NCBI GenBank assembly: GCA_016710385.1
Contig: JADJVX010000018.1
Span: 496,001-560,000 of the forward strand
DNA from: Actinomycetales bacterium
GTDB taxonomy: Bacteria; Actinomycetota; Actinomycetes; Actinomycetales; Dermatophilaceae
Length of the DNA: 64,000 nt
Direction: 5' to 3'
The position numbers and the translations under genes are program-made. Under the pieces are notes generated by a model, which saw only the letters and a program-made list of their open reading frames with translations, ran no database searches and was not told the origin of the DNA. This document shows, piece after piece, positions 26,783 to 35,860 of the stretch (positions are counted from its first letter, which is position 1; every line of letters begins with the position of its first letter).

Positions 26783-28408
26783 CTATCTCTGCTCGTGGAA
26801 GTGGACGGTCTTGGCTCCTCGGGTGTCGAGGCCGCCCGGGTTGTCAGGGGTGTCGGGGTTGTCGGTGGTGGTGTGGTGTCGGTGGCGGGGGTTGTGGATC
26901 AGCCGGTGGTGGTAGCCACACAACGGGATCGCTTGGTCCAGGTCGGTGAGCCCGCCTTTCGACCAAGGCTGCTGGTGGTGCAACTCTGACCACGCAAAGG
27001 GTCGGTCACACCCGTCTGCGGCGCAGGTGTCGTAGATGAGGGCGAGGGCGGTGCGTTGCGGGTCGCTGAAGAACCGGTGATGTCGGCCGAGGTCGAGGAC
27101 CTGCCCGGGTCCACCCAGGACTGCGGGGAGGATCCCGGCTTGGCAGGCGATCCGCCGCGCGGCACTGGCCGAGATCAACGTGCCGGTGTCGGTGCTGGCG
27201 GCACCACCGCTGGGGGTCATCTCCAGCAGCGTGCCGGTCGCCTCTTGGACCGAGGCTTGGATCTGGGCGGTGTGGGCGGCGCCGACGGCTTGTTCGATGG
27301 TCATCGTGACGATCACGGTGGCAGCGACTTTGCCGGTGAGTCGTTCGGTGTCCAAGTGCTCGATCAACTCAGTCAGGGCACGTCCGCGGCGGTGGGCCCA
27401 GTCGATGTCGGCCCAATCGGCGTTCCGACCCGCCCCCCGACCCACGCCAACACCCGCCGCCGTCTGCCCAGCGGCCTCAGCCGAGTCAGTGGGCGTGCCG
27501 AGGCTGAAGGCGGCGCCAGGGCCTGCCGGGTGGAGGCGTGCAGGTCGGCAGCGACCGACCCGTCACTCAGGTCACCAGCAGCAGTCTGACCGTCGGCTAA
27601 TGCTGCTTCGGCGGCTTGGCGGAGGTGATCACGCCGGGGTGCGGTCATCGACTGCAACACCTTCCCCAGCATCCGCGCAGTGAACGTCGGCAACAACGCC
27701 TGCAGTCGCGTGGTCCCATCCCCCAGGTCCTGCATGGTGACCGTCGCCAACCGATACGCCCGACACTCCTGATCCACCAACTGCGCTTCGACATGCTCAG
27801 CCACCTCAGCGGCAGACCGTTCAGCGTCAGCGAGGGCGAACTTCGCCGCCCGATAGAACCGGCCCGGGTTCAACTGCTGCGCCTTCTGGACCAGGGAGGT
27901 TTCGACCTTGACCCGCTCCACATCAGTCAACGTCTCAGGGAGCTTGTCCATCGCCGCGGCGATAATCCCCACACACCGTGAAGACACGTCACCGGCATCG
28001 AACGCCGCCCGGGTCACCGCCAACCCCTCACCATCCAGAGCGGTGGCCAACTGCACCTTCCGCGCCGCATCAGCCCTCACCACTCCGGGTCGCTGACGCC
28101 ACCCACGCTGAGGTCGAGGAATGCCCGGTCCGGCGATGCACCTGCTGCCGGTCAGCCCGAGCCACCAACGCCAACCGCAGTGCCTCCACCCGGCGGGCGA
28201 TCCGCTCCACCTCACCAACATCCGCAGCACCCACAACCACCCCAGCAGCAGCCGGGTCAGCCAACCGGGCCTGCACCTGGTCCACCAGCGCATGCACCAC
28301 CCCCGTCGGCACCCCCACCACCGACCCGCGCGAAGGCGACCCACCCCGCGACACCGCACCGGACGGCATACCGCCGCCTGGCTGCGAGTCCAACGAGGTG
28401 ATCGTCAT
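26783..28408 (-). pseudogene. DUF222/HNH endonuclease (13E12 repeat family), frameshifted twice
   Basis: One gene split over three frames. The N-terminal part (from ATG 28408) reads to about 28085, where a one-base shift is needed to join RTGHSSTSAWVASATR to VVRADAARKVQLATAL. The middle DUF222 part runs to about 27515, where a second shift leads into RNADWADIDWAHRRGRAL and the C-terminal HNH domain: CDRPFAWSELHHQQPWSKGG then LCGYHHRLIHN, with the His/Asn/His metal residues. Intact relatives are ~450-550 residues, and this family is multi-copy in actinomycetes (REP13E12, a phage attachment target in mycobacteria). A TACACT box 6 nt before the ATG remains. Decay or sequencing error are both possible. 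Confidence 0.8.
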
Positions 28409-28522
28409 AGCACGAGTGTACTACGACAGGTGTACGAGCGCAAGGGTAATCCGGCTGAATTGGAGCCGGTCAGACAACGCGGCAGTTCAGCGAAGCGGGT
28501 CTTCCCGGCAGGTGAAGCGCAG

Positions 28523-29368
28523 TCAGAGCAGGACGGTGGAGAAGGTGCCGACCTCGGCGTAACCCAAGGCGCGATAGGTGGCCCGGGCCGGGACGTTGAA
28601 ATCGTTGACATAGAGCGAGGCTTCGGGGGCAATCGTCGTCAACACCGCGTCGGTGACCGCCGCCATGAGCGGCTCGGCCAGCCCTTGACCACGCAGCGCC
28701 GATGCCAGCCAGACACCCTGCACTTGGGCTGCCCCGACGCCGACCGACCCGATGTCGGCCTTGAACATCACGCGCCCCCGGTCGGACCAGATGTAGGTAT
28801 GTCCGGCGCGCACCAGCCCGGCGATCACCTGTCGGTAAGAGGCGGTGGATCCGACATACGGTGGATAGCCGATCTCGTCGGTGAACATCGCGGCAGCAGC
28901 GGGCAGCACGTCGTCCACCTCGTCCATGCGGGCGAGCCGGACCCGCGGGTCGGGCTGGATGCCCCAATGCTGCGGGCGGACCGTCGTGGACATGAGTGGC
29001 TGGGGATGCCGAATCGCGCGGGGACGGCCCCAACTCGGACCCAAGCGCTCCCACAAGCCGAGCACCTGATGGGAGGGTCCGAAGATCGACGCGCACTGCC
29101 GACGCCAGCGCCGCAGTCGATAGGAGAAGGCATCCAGCGCCTCGTCATCGCACTCGACAGGCACGAGATTGGCCGACGCCCAGGCCATGGACCGCAGCCC
29201 TGATCCGGTGTCGAACCCCAGCAGGGCACCGGGCATCGACAGCAGCGCGCCCTCTTCGATCCGCGCTGCGACGAAGACATTGGCGGTGGGATTGCGCGCG
29301 CACAGGGCGAGCGCCTCGTCACGGTCGGTGGCCGTAAGGGCGCGCACCGGGCTTTGAGTGCGCAGCAC
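28523..29368 (-). CDS. GNAT acetyltransferase with DUF4081 N-terminal domain
   Basis: A 281-residue protein resembling Mycobacterium tuberculosis Rv2867c, which is likewise next to ispG. The N-terminal DUF4081 half contains NPTANVFVAARIEEG near residue 26 and IFGPSHQVLGLWERL near 95. The C-terminal GNAT half has the acetyl-CoA site VQGVWLASALRGQGLAEPLM near 215 and LYVNDFNVPARATYRALGY near 250. Substrate unknown. GTG start. A CCGGCT/AGCCGG hairpin (28451-28469) lies beyond its stop. Confidence 0.87.
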   Translation of the reverse strand: MLRTQSPVRALTATDRDEALALCARNPTANVFVAARIEEGALLSMPGALLGFDTGSGLRSMAWASANLVPVECDDEALDAFSYRLRRWRRQCASIFGPSHQVLGLWERLGPSWGRPRAIRHPQPLMSTTVRPQHWGIQPDPRVRLARMDEVDDVLPAAAAMFTDEIGYPPYVGSTASYRQVIAGLVRAGHTYIWSDRGRVMFKADIGSVGVGAAQVQGVWLASALRGQGLAEPLMAAVTDAVLTTIAPEASLYVNDFNVPARATYRALGYAEVGTFSTVLL

Positions 29369-29479
29369 GGCTACAGGGTGCCAGAAGTTCGCCGCTCACA
29401 GCAGGTATGCCGTGTCATGCCCTGCCGTGCCGGACCAGTCACGCGCCGCCTGGACGCCGCCTCACAGTGGGTGCGGCGC

Positions 29480-30637
29480 TCATCCGACGGTGACGACCGG
29501 TCCGCCGGTCTCTTCGTCGATGGGCTGGCCCATCTCGTCAGCCAACCGCATGGCTTCTTCGATGAGGGTCTCGACAATGAGTGCTTCGGGCACGGTCTTG
29601 ACGACCTCGCCCTTGACGAAGATCTGGCCTTTGCCATTGCCGGAGGCCACCCCGAGATCGGCCTCGCGAGCCTCCCCGGGGCCGTTGACGACGCACCCCA
29701 TGACCGCCACACGCAGCGGCACGGTGAGCCCCTCAAGGCCCGCCGTGACCTGCTCGGCCAGCGTGTACACGTCGACCTGCGCCCGCCCGCACGAAGGACA
29801 GGAGACGATCTCCAACTTGCGCGGCTTGAGATTGAGTGACTGGAGGATCTGATTGCCGACCTTGACCTCTTCGACCGGTGGAGCCGAGAGCGAGACCCGG
29901 ATGGTGTCGCCGATGCCGCGCGAGAGCAACGCGCCGAAGGCGGTGGCCGACTTGATCGTGCCCTGGAACGCCGGCCCGGCCTCGGTGACTCCGAGGTGCA
30001 ACGGCCAGTCGCCGCGCGCCGCGAGCATCTCGTAGGCGCGGATCATGACGACCGGGTCGTGGTGCTTGACCGAGATCTTGAAGTCGTGGAAGTCATGCTC
30101 CTCGAACAGGCTCGCCTCCCAGACCGCCGACTCCACGAGAGCCTCGGCCGTGGGCTTGCCGTACTTCTCCAACAATCGCTTGTCGAGCGATCCGGCGTTG
30201 ACCCCGATCCGGATCGAGACGCCTGCGTCGCTGGCTGCGGCCGCGATCTGCTTGACCTGGTCGTCGAACGCGCGGATGTTGCCGGGGTTGACCCGCACTG
30301 CCGCGCACCCGGCGTCGATCGCCGCGAAGACGTATTTCGGCTGGAAATGAATGTCGGCGATGACTGGGATCTGCGACTTGCGTGCGATGTCGGACAGCGC
30401 GTCGGCGTCGTCCTGGCTCGGGCACGCGACCCGGACGATGTCGCAGCCGGCCGCGGTCAACTCGGCGATCTGCTGCAGGGTTGCGTTGACGTCGACGGTC
30501 GGGGTGGTGCACATCGACTGCACCGAGATCGGCGCGTCGCCGCCGACCTCGACCTTGCCGACCTTGATCTTGCGGGAGGGACGGCGGGGGGCGACAACGG
30601 GGGCGGGACCCTGCGGCATACCGAGCGAGACAGCCAT
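29480..30637 (-). CDS. ispG: (E)-4-hydroxy-3-methylbut-2-enyl-diphosphate synthase
   Basis: A 385-residue iron-sulfur enzyme of the MEP isoprenoid pathway, converting MEcPP to HMBPP. The TIM-barrel part shows PISVQSMCTTPTVDV near residue 37, IVRVACPSQDDA and VIADIHFQPKYVFAAIDAG. The [4Fe-4S] ligands are in SCPSCGRAQVD near 280 and MGCVVNGPGEAREADLG near 315. The ATG at 30637 is preferred (GACAAT -10-like box 6 nt upstream); a GTG at 30652 would add 5 residues. A motif copy (29405) lies in the 111-nt gap to the downstream GNAT gene. Confidence 0.95.
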   Translation of the reverse strand: MAVSLGMPQGPAPVVAPRRPSRKIKVGKVEVGGDAPISVQSMCTTPTVDVNATLQQIAELTAAGCDIVRVACPSQDDADALSDIARKSQIPVIADIHFQPKYVFAAIDAGCAAVRVNPGNIRAFDDQVKQIAAAASDAGVSIRIGVNAGSLDKRLLEKYGKPTAEALVESAVWEASLFEEHDFHDFKISVKHHDPVVMIRAYEMLAARGDWPLHLGVTEAGPAFQGTIKSATAFGALLSRGIGDTIRVSLSAPPVEEVKVGNQILQSLNLKPRKLEIVSCPSCGRAQVDVYTLAEQVTAGLEGLTVPLRVAVMGCVVNGPGEAREADLGVASGNGKGQIFVKGEVVKTVPEALIVETLIEEAMRLADEMGQPIDEETGGPVVTVG

Positions 30638-30661
30638 ACCGTCATTGTCCACCAGGACGGC

Positions 30662-31288
30662 TCAGCCCGACGCCACCTCGGCTCGGCGCAGGATGGCGAC
30701 GATGAAGTCGGAGTCGTCCGTCCACGGCACCAAGTCCCACGTCGCAAGGAGCAACTCGGCTTGCAGTCCGGCGCCGGTGACATGCGCGCGGAACTCGGAC
30801 ACGGCATACCCGCGGTCGGTGCCGAACCCGACGATCGCCCGGCCGCCGGGACGCAGGTGTCGGGCGAAGCCGCGCAGCACGTCCTGGCGCGTGGCCGGCG
30901 CGGCGAAGGGCAGCACGTTGCCGGCGCAGACGATGGCATCGAACGGCTCCGGTATGCCGTGCCCGGCCAGGTCCAGCCGGGCGAGGTCCCCGACCAGCCA
31001 GGTGACATCGGGGTGGTCGGCACGAGCCGCGTCGATGAGGGTCGGGTCGACATCGACCCCGACGACGGTGTGGCCGACCGACGCGAGGTGACCGCCGACG
31101 CGCCCGAAACCGCAGCCGGCATCGAGGATGCGCGAGCCGCGCGCGACCATGGCATCGACGGTGCGAGCCTCGCCGACAATGTCGCTGCCCTCGGCCAGCA
31201 GGGCGCGGAACCGCTCGACGTACCACCGGGAGTGGCCGGGGTCGGCAGCGAGCTTCTCCTCCCAGAGGGAGAGGATCCGGTCGCTCAT
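30662..31288 (-). CDS. Class I SAM-dependent methyltransferase
   Basis: A 208-residue methyltransferase. RILDAGCGFGRVGGHLA near residue 53 is SAM motif I, VVGVDVDPTLIDAA near 74 the acidic loop of motif II, and FDAIVCAGNVL near 117 motif IV. RHLRPGGRAIVGFG near 142 fits motif VI. No substrate domain can be identified. The ATG overlaps the hisF stop by 4 nt (ATGA), so it is translated with hisF, but there is no known histidine-pathway role. Confidence 0.85.
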   Translation of the reverse strand: MSDRILSLWEEKLAADPGHSRWYVERFRALLAEGSDIVGEARTVDAMVARGSRILDAGCGFGRVGGHLASVGHTVVGVDVDPTLIDAARADHPDVTWLVGDLARLDLAGHGIPEPFDAIVCAGNVLPFAAPATRQDVLRGFARHLRPGGRAIVGFGTDRGYAVSEFRAHVTGAGLQAELLLATWDLVPWTDDSDFIVAILRRAEVASG

Positions 31289-32058
31289 CGGACCGCGATC
31301 CCGTCGGCGCGCATGGCGTCCTTGACCTGAGCCACGGTGAGCTCACCGAAGTGGAAGACACTGGCGGCGAGCACGGCGTCCGCGCCGGCGTGCACGGCCG
31401 GGGCGAAGTGTTCGACCCGACCGGCTCCCCCACTGGCGATGACGGGGATCGTCACTGCGGCCCGGACGGCACGGATGAGGGGCAGGTCGAAACCGTCCTT
31501 GGTGCCGTCGGCGTCCATCGAGTTGAGCAGGATCTCGCCCGCACCGAGTTCCTGCGCCCGGGCGCACCACTCGACCGCGTCGAGGTCGACCGGCGTGCGG
31601 CCGCCGTGCGTCGTCATGACGAAGTCGTCCGTCGGGGCACCGGCATCGTTGCGCCGGCGGCGCACATCGGCGGAGAGCACCAGCACCTGCGAACCGAAGC
31701 GGTCGGCGATCTCACCAATCACCTCGGGCCTGGCGATGGCCGCGGTATTGACGCCGACCTTGTCGGCGCCGGCTCGGAGCAGCCGGTCGACATCCGCCAC
31801 TGCACGCACCCCGCCGCCGACCGTCAGCGGGATGAACACCTGCTCCGCCGTGCGGCGTACCACGTCGAAGGTCGTCTCACGATCGCCGCTGCTGGCGGTG
31901 ACGTCGAGGAAGGTGAGCTCGTCGACCCCCTGTCCGTCGTAGGTCTTGGCCAACTCGACCGGATCGCCGGCATCGCGCAGGTTCTGGAAGTTGACCCCCT
32001 TGACGACGCGACCGGCGTCCACGTCGAGGCAGGCGATGACCCGGGTAGCGACCGACAT
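31285..32058 (-). CDS. hisF: Imidazole glycerol phosphate synthase, cyclase subunit
   Basis: A 257-residue TIM-barrel enzyme that works with HisH to make imidazole glycerol phosphate and AICAR in histidine synthesis. The catalytic aspartates are in VIACLDVDAGRVVKG near residue 8 and VLSADVRRR near 128. Phosphate-binding GGG and ASGGAG loops are present (TVGGGVRAVADV near 80; IPVIASGGAGRVEHF near 206). No hisH, hisA or hisB lies beside it. The ATG at 32058 is 7 nt after a TACAGT -10 box (32071-32066), indicating a leaderless start separate from the rest of the his genes. Confidence 0.95.
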   Translation of the reverse strand: MSVATRVIACLDVDAGRVVKGVNFQNLRDAGDPVELAKTYDGQGVDELTFLDVTASSGDRETTFDVVRRTAEQVFIPLTVGGGVRAVADVDRLLRAGADKVGVNTAAIARPEVIGEIADRFGSQVLVLSADVRRRRNDAGAPTDDFVMTTHGGRTPVDLDAVEWCARAQELGAGEILLNSMDADGTKDGFDLPLIRAVRAAVTIPVIASGGAGRVEHFAPAVHAGADAVLAASVFHFGELTVAQVKDAMRADGIAVR

Positions 32059-32165
32059 GGCCCTCACTGTAGTGATCGCCCGGCCCGACTCCTCGAGGGT
32101 TCCGCCCCACCCTGGCCGATCGGGCGGCGCAGCGCGTGTCGCTTGCGCGGCTAGGGTGTCGCCTC

Positions 32166-32750
32166 GTGACCTACCGACCGGCTGGTGGCGCCGACCCTGG
32201 GGATGTCGCCGCGGTGCTCGCCCTGGTCGATGGCGCCGAGAATCGCCCCGGCAGCAGGACGGTCATCGCGATCGACGGGCCGAGCGGCTCAGGGAAGACC
32301 TCACTTGCCGCAGCTGTGGCCCGGCGCCTACGCGCACCGATCGTCCATATGGACGACCTCTTCCCCGGGTGGGACGGCCTGGCCGTCGCCGTGGACCTGG
32401 TGACCACCCAGGTGCTCGAGCCGCTCGCGAGAGGCGAGCAGGCGGCATACCGGCGGTGGGACTGGCACCACGGCCGGTGGGCCGAGACCGTGCCGGTGCC
32501 GGACGCGCCGAGACTCGTCCTGGAGGGGTGTGGGTCCAGTGTCCGGCCGGCCGGTGACTACACCTCGGTGCGGGTGTGGGTCGAGGCGCCGGCATCAGTC
32601 CGCTGGGAGCGAGGGATCGCGCGCGACGGTGTGGCATATGCCCCGCACTGGGAGCGCTGGATGGCCCAAGAGCGGGCCTTGTTTGCCGCCGACCGCACCC
32701 GTGAGCGCGCCGACCTCGTCATCGACACCGCGCCCACTGCCGCCAACTAG
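32166..32750 (+). CDS. P-loop kinase, uridine kinase-like
   Basis: A 194-residue P-loop protein. The Walker A motif is AIDGPSGSGKTSLA near residue 37; HMDDLFPGWDGLA near 62 resembles the uridine kinase/phosphoribulokinase acceptor region; VLEGCGSS near 112 is a Walker B-like strand. The phosphoryl acceptor cannot be told from sequence. The GTG at 32166 was chosen because TAGGGT (32152-32157) lies 8 nt upstream; a GTG 10 codons earlier (32136) lies before that box. The stop TAG forms part of the next gene's -10 box. Confidence 0.75.
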   Translation: MTYRPAGGADPGDVAAVLALVDGAENRPGSRTVIAIDGPSGSGKTSLAAAVARRLRAPIVHMDDLFPGWDGLAVAVDLVTTQVLEPLARGEQAAYRRWDWHHGRWAETVPVPDAPRLVLEGCGSSVRPAGDYTSVRVWVEAPASVRWERGIARDGVAYAPHWERWMAQERALFAADRTRERADLVIDTAPTAAN

Positions 32751-32760
32751 CCTGGGCCGC

Positions 32761-33339
32761 ATGGAACCTGCGGACATGAGCGCGGCACTGGCCGCCTCGA
32801 TGCGCGAGCGCACCGGGCGCTCGCTGGAGGAGTGGGTGGACCTGGTCCGGCGCGAGGGGCCAGACCCACTCGACCAACTCGCCGTCCGCCGCTGGCTCAA
32901 AGCCGTGCATGGACTGCCGCAGAACAGCCAGTGGGCGGTGGGTTTCGCGGCTGCCGAGGCTGCCGGATGGGTCCGCCCGAGTGCCGACGGCTACACCGAC
33001 CGCCTGTATGCCGGCCGCTCACCTCAGCTGCGCGCGCTGCACGATTCCGTGGTCAGAGTCGCACTGGCGCTCGGCGACGACGTCGAGGCGCAGGGCCGCT
33101 CGACCTACATTCCCATCGTCCGCAAGACGCAGTTCGCTGCGGTCGCGCCAGGGCCACGCGGCGCATTGCGAGTCGGATTCCGTTACCGCACAACGGTTCC
33201 CGACGATGCCCGGCTGCAACTGGCCAAGGACTTCGCCCAGGCCACACACTGGGTGCACCTTCCGGCCGACACCGATCCGCAGTCGATCGCCGACACGCTC
33301 GGCGAGCTGCTGGCCATCGCCTACGCCCAGAACGGCTGA
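32761..33339 (+). CDS. DUF4287 + DUF5655 domain protein
   Basis: A 192-residue protein with two small domains of unknown function. The N-terminal DUF4287-like part has SMRERTGRSLEEWVDLVRRE near residue 11 and a VRRWLKAVHGL segment near 41. The C-terminal DUF5655-like part shows VRVALALGDDVE then STYIPIVRKTQFAAVAP near 117. Function is not known; relatives are widespread in soil actinomycetes. TAGCCT (32748-32753) lies 7 nt before the ATG and overlaps the upstream stop codon, another leaderless arrangement. Confidence 0.75.
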   Translation: MEPADMSAALAASMRERTGRSLEEWVDLVRREGPDPLDQLAVRRWLKAVHGLPQNSQWAVGFAAAEAAGWVRPSADGYTDRLYAGRSPQLRALHDSVVRVALALGDDVEAQGRSTYIPIVRKTQFAAVAPGPRGALRVGFRYRTTVPDDARLQLAKDFAQATHWVHLPADTDPQSIADTLGELLAIAYAQNG

Positions 33340-33342
33340 CCG

Positions 33343-33747
33343 GTGGCCCCGATTCGCACAGCCGAGCGGCGACTCGAGTTGCCCTACTGGCGCGAGGTGG
33401 CTCTCGGTGGCGCGATGGGCACCGCCGCCCGGTTGGGCGTCGACGGCGTGATCGGTGCCCCCTTCGGCACGTGGGACGCCGGCGTGTTCGTCGCCAATGT
33501 CACCGGGGCGCTCCTGCTCGGGTTCCTGGCCGGACTCCCCCTCGATGCTCCCGGACACGCTCGGTGGCGGGCCTTTGCCGGCACGGGAGTCCTCGGGGCT
33601 TACACGACCTTCTCGGCGCTCAGCCTCGCCTTCGTCGACGGCAGCCCCACGTCGTATGCCGTGGGCGGACTGGTCGCCGGTCTGGCCCTCGGGGTCGCGG
33701 CCGGCTCGGTCGGCCTCGCTCTGGGCCGTCGGAGCCGACCACAGTGA
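33343..33747 (+). CDS. crcB: Fluoride channel subunit FluC/CrcB (first of pair)
   Basis: A 134-residue membrane protein with four helices that expels fluoride. FVANVTGALLLGFLAG near residue 49 holds the conserved Asn of helix 2, and GTGVLGAYTTFSALSLA near 80 has the TTFS sequence that forms the Phe box and central Na+ site. It starts with GTG 3 nt after the DUF4287 stop. Its stop overlaps the start of a second crcB gene (GTGA), so the pair is co-translated and probably assembles as a heterodimer, as in other Gram-positive double crcB loci. No fluoride riboswitch was seen. Confidence 0.9.
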   Translation: MAPIRTAERRLELPYWREVALGGAMGTAARLGVDGVIGAPFGTWDAGVFVANVTGALLLGFLAGLPLDAPGHARWRAFAGTGVLGAYTTFSALSLAFVDGSPTSYAVGGLVAGLALGVAAGSVGLALGRRSRPQ

Positions 33748-34178
33748 TCTCCCCATGGGCGTATGCCGTGGCACCCCTGGTCGGTGCCCTCGGAGCCTTG
33801 CTCCGCTATGCCCTGGTCACGGCGGGAGCGGGTGCGCGTGGGGCTGCTCGAGCAACGACGCACCAGCGACGGTGGCCATCCGGTGGGGACGAGAAGCACC
33901 CCTTCCCCAGTGGCGTGCTGGCCGCAAACACCATCGCCTCGCTCATCGCCGGGGTCGCCGCAGCACTCACGGCAGCGGGCACGACGGGTCGGCTGCTGGC
34001 CACGGCTGCGTTCTGTGGCGGACTGTCGACGCTGTCGACGCTCGCGATCGACACGGTGAGCCTGTGGCGAGCCGGACGGCATACCGCAGCCGTCGTCAAC
34101 CTCGGCGTGACCGCCGCAGCCGGGGTCCTGGCCGCAGCCGGCGGCTACTTCGCCGCGCGGCTGCTGTCGGGAGGCTGA
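33744..34178 (+). CDS. crcB: Fluoride channel subunit FluC/CrcB (second of pair)
   Basis: A 144-residue second CrcB copy. FPSGVLAANTIASLIAGVAA near residue 53 matches helix 2, and AFCGGLSTLSTLAIDTVSLW near 90 the TxxTF region, in which the usual Phe is replaced (STLSTLAID). A non-conserved loop of ~25 residues (about 28-52) separates helices 1 and 2. Divergence of the Phe-box residues from the first copy suggests the two subunits are specialised. The GTG start overlaps the first copy's stop by 4 nt. Confidence 0.88.
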   Translation: MISPWAYAVAPLVGALGALLRYALVTAGAGARGAARATTHQRRWPSGGDEKHPFPSGVLAANTIASLIAGVAAALTAAGTTGRLLATAAFCGGLSTLSTLAIDTVSLWRAGRHTAAVVNLGVTAAAGVLAAAGGYFAARLLSGG

Positions 34179-34187
34179 CCGGCCGTC

Positions 34188-34655
34188 TCAGCGCTGCGGT
34201 TCGGGTGCCTCGCCCAAGCCTTGGGCGAGCGCGACCAGGCGTGAGCACTGGGCGAGCGACCGCTTGCCGTCCGAGCGCTGGATCGCCATGACGGCCAGGC
34301 TCTCGGTGTCGCTGAGCTCCATGCTCGGCCACGGCATGCCGTGCTCGAAGGTGATCGCCACGACCTGCGGCCAGGTCACCGTGCGCGTGGTGAAGAGGTT
34401 GCGCACGATCAGGCCGTTACGGTCCGGGATTGCCTTGATGGTGGCGTAGCGCCAGAACAGCACGGCGAGCACCCACCCGATCGAGGCGAAGAACACCCGG
34501 TCGATCGGCTTGAAATCGTGAGTCTTGGTCGCCTCGATGAAGAAGCCGATGAAGGTGAAGATCGTGATCACTGCCACCATGAGCCCGATGGCGACGTAGC
34601 GGCCCCGCCGAGGGCGGAAGACCTCGAAGGGATTCGCTTCGGTCGGGGTGCTCAC
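34188..34655 (-). CDS. PH-domain membrane protein beside hisG
   Basis: A 155-residue protein with two hydrophobic segments (about residues 22-43 and 56-72) followed by a bacterial PH-like domain: KAIPDRNGLIVRNLFTTRTV near 80 and WPQVVAITFEHGMPWPSMEL near 100. The same arrangement, a PH-domain protein directly downstream of hisG, is known from mycobacteria (Rv2120c/Rv2121c). Function unknown. The GTG start at 34655 has AAGGAG 6 nt upstream, which decides it over longer readings. Confidence 0.8.
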   Translation of the reverse strand: MSTPTEANPFEVFRPRRGRYVAIGLMVAVITIFTFIGFFIEATKTHDFKPIDRVFFASIGWVLAVLFWRYATIKAIPDRNGLIVRNLFTTRTVTWPQVVAITFEHGMPWPSMELSDTESLAVMAIQRSDGKRSLAQCSRLVALAQGLGEAPEPQR

Positions 34656-34686
34656 GTGACTCTCCTTGACGTGCTTAGCTGCGACG

Positions 34687-35541
34687 TTACAGCCGACAGG
34701 CCGCGATGTCGGTGACGAGGATCCCGCGGGCGCCCAGGTCGTAGAGCTCATCCATGACCCGGTTGGTGCTCGACCGCGGCACCATGGCGCGCACAGCGAC
34801 CCACGCGGGGTCCTTGAGCGGCGACACGGTCGGCGACTCCAGCCCCGGTGTCACCGCGCACGCCTGGTCGATGAGCGTGGCCGGCACGTCGTAATCCATG
34901 ATCACGTACGTGCGCGCGGTGACGACGCCGAGCAGCCGACGGCGCAGCACACCGACCCCGTTGTCCTCGGCCACCTCGGCCACCTCGGCCCGGCGGATGA
35001 GGACCGCCTCGGAGGACAGAATGGGTTCGCCGAAGACCGCCAGGCCCTGGCTGCGCAGCGTGGCCCCGGTCTCGACGACATCGGCGATGACATCGGCCAC
35101 ACCCAGGGTGATCGCCGTCTCCACCGCCCCGTCCAGGCGCACGACGGTGGCCTCGACTCCGGCCGCCGCCAGGTGCGATCGCACGAGACCGGGGTAGCTG
35201 GTGGCCACCCGCTTGCCGGCGATGTCACGGACCTCGTGCAGCTCACCGGCGCGCGCGGCATACCGGAAGGTAGATCGGCCGAAACCCAGCGCCATGACCT
35301 CGACGGCATCGCTGCCCGAGTCCAGCAGCAGGTCCCGGCCGGTGATGCCCGCGTCGACTGTGCCCGAGCCGACGTAGATCGCGATGTCGCGGGGTCGCAG
35401 ATAGAACAGCTCGACGTCGTTGGCCGGGTCGGCGACGACGAGTTCCTTGGGGTCACGGCGGATCGAGTAGCCGGCCTCACGCAGCATCTCGGCCGCCGAC
35501 TCGGACAGCGACCCTTTGTTGGGCACGGCGATACGCAGCAT
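34687..35541 (-). CDS. hisG: ATP phosphoribosyltransferase, long form
   Basis: A 284-residue first enzyme of histidine synthesis, joining ATP and PRPP. LRIAVPNKGSLSESAAEML opens the catalytic part; YVGSGTVDAGITGRDLLLD near 56 and VADVIADVVETGATLRSQGL near 148 (PRPP loop) follow. Residues ~210-284 form the C-terminal ACT-like regulatory domain typical of the long, histidine-inhibited form that does not need HisZ. ATG start. hisE lies 26 nt upstream on the same strand. Confidence 0.95.
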   Translation of the reverse strand: MLRIAVPNKGSLSESAAEMLREAGYSIRRDPKELVVADPANDVELFYLRPRDIAIYVGSGTVDAGITGRDLLLDSGSDAVEVMALGFGRSTFRYAARAGELHEVRDIAGKRVATSYPGLVRSHLAAAGVEATVVRLDGAVETAITLGVADVIADVVETGATLRSQGLAVFGEPILSSEAVLIRRAEVAEVAEDNGVGVLRRRLLGVVTARTYVIMDYDVPATLIDQACAVTPGLESPTVSPLKDPAWVAVRAMVPRSSTNRVMDELYDLGARGILVTDIAACRL

Positions 35542-35567
35542 GGGACTTCCTCAGGCAGGTCAGAGCA

Positions 35568-35831
35568 TCACAGGTGGGCATAGACGTCGTCGAGGGTCAG
35601 ACCCTTGGCGACCATGAGCACCTGCAGGTGGTAGAGCAACTGGCTGACTTCTTCGGCAGCGCGCTCATCGGACTCGTATTCGGCCGCCATCCAAACCTCG
35701 GCGGCCTCCTCGACGATCTTCTTGCCGATGGCATGAACGCCGGCATCGAGCGCGGCGACGGTGCCCGACCCAGCAGGACGCGAGACGGCCTTCTCGGCCA
35801 GTTCGGCGTAGAGCTGTTCGAAGGTCTTCAC
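35568..35831 (-). CDS. hisE: Phosphoribosyl-ATP pyrophosphatase
   Basis: An 87-residue MazG-fold enzyme hydrolysing PR-ATP to PR-AMP, second step of histidine synthesis. KKIVEEAAEVWMAAEYES near residue 37 contains the ExxE metal-binding motif, and EVSQLLYHLQVLMV near 61 completes the helical core. The GTG at 35831 lies 8 nt after TAGGCT (35845-35840), so hisE probably begins a leaderless hisE-hisG transcript. Confidence 0.93.
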   Translation of the reverse strand: MKTFEQLYAELAEKAVSRPAGSGTVAALDAGVHAIGKKIVEEAAEVWMAAEYESDERAAEEVSQLLYHLQVLMVAKGLTLDDVYAHL

Positions 35832-35860
35832 GGAGTGACAGCCTACCGAGCGCCGGTATG

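Noticed and set aside
27373..28359. The middle DUF222 frame as a gene of its own
   Set aside because: Its first ~90 residues are Trp/Arg-rich nonsense in the wrong frame, and the flanking frames supply the missing N-terminus and HNH domain of one gene.
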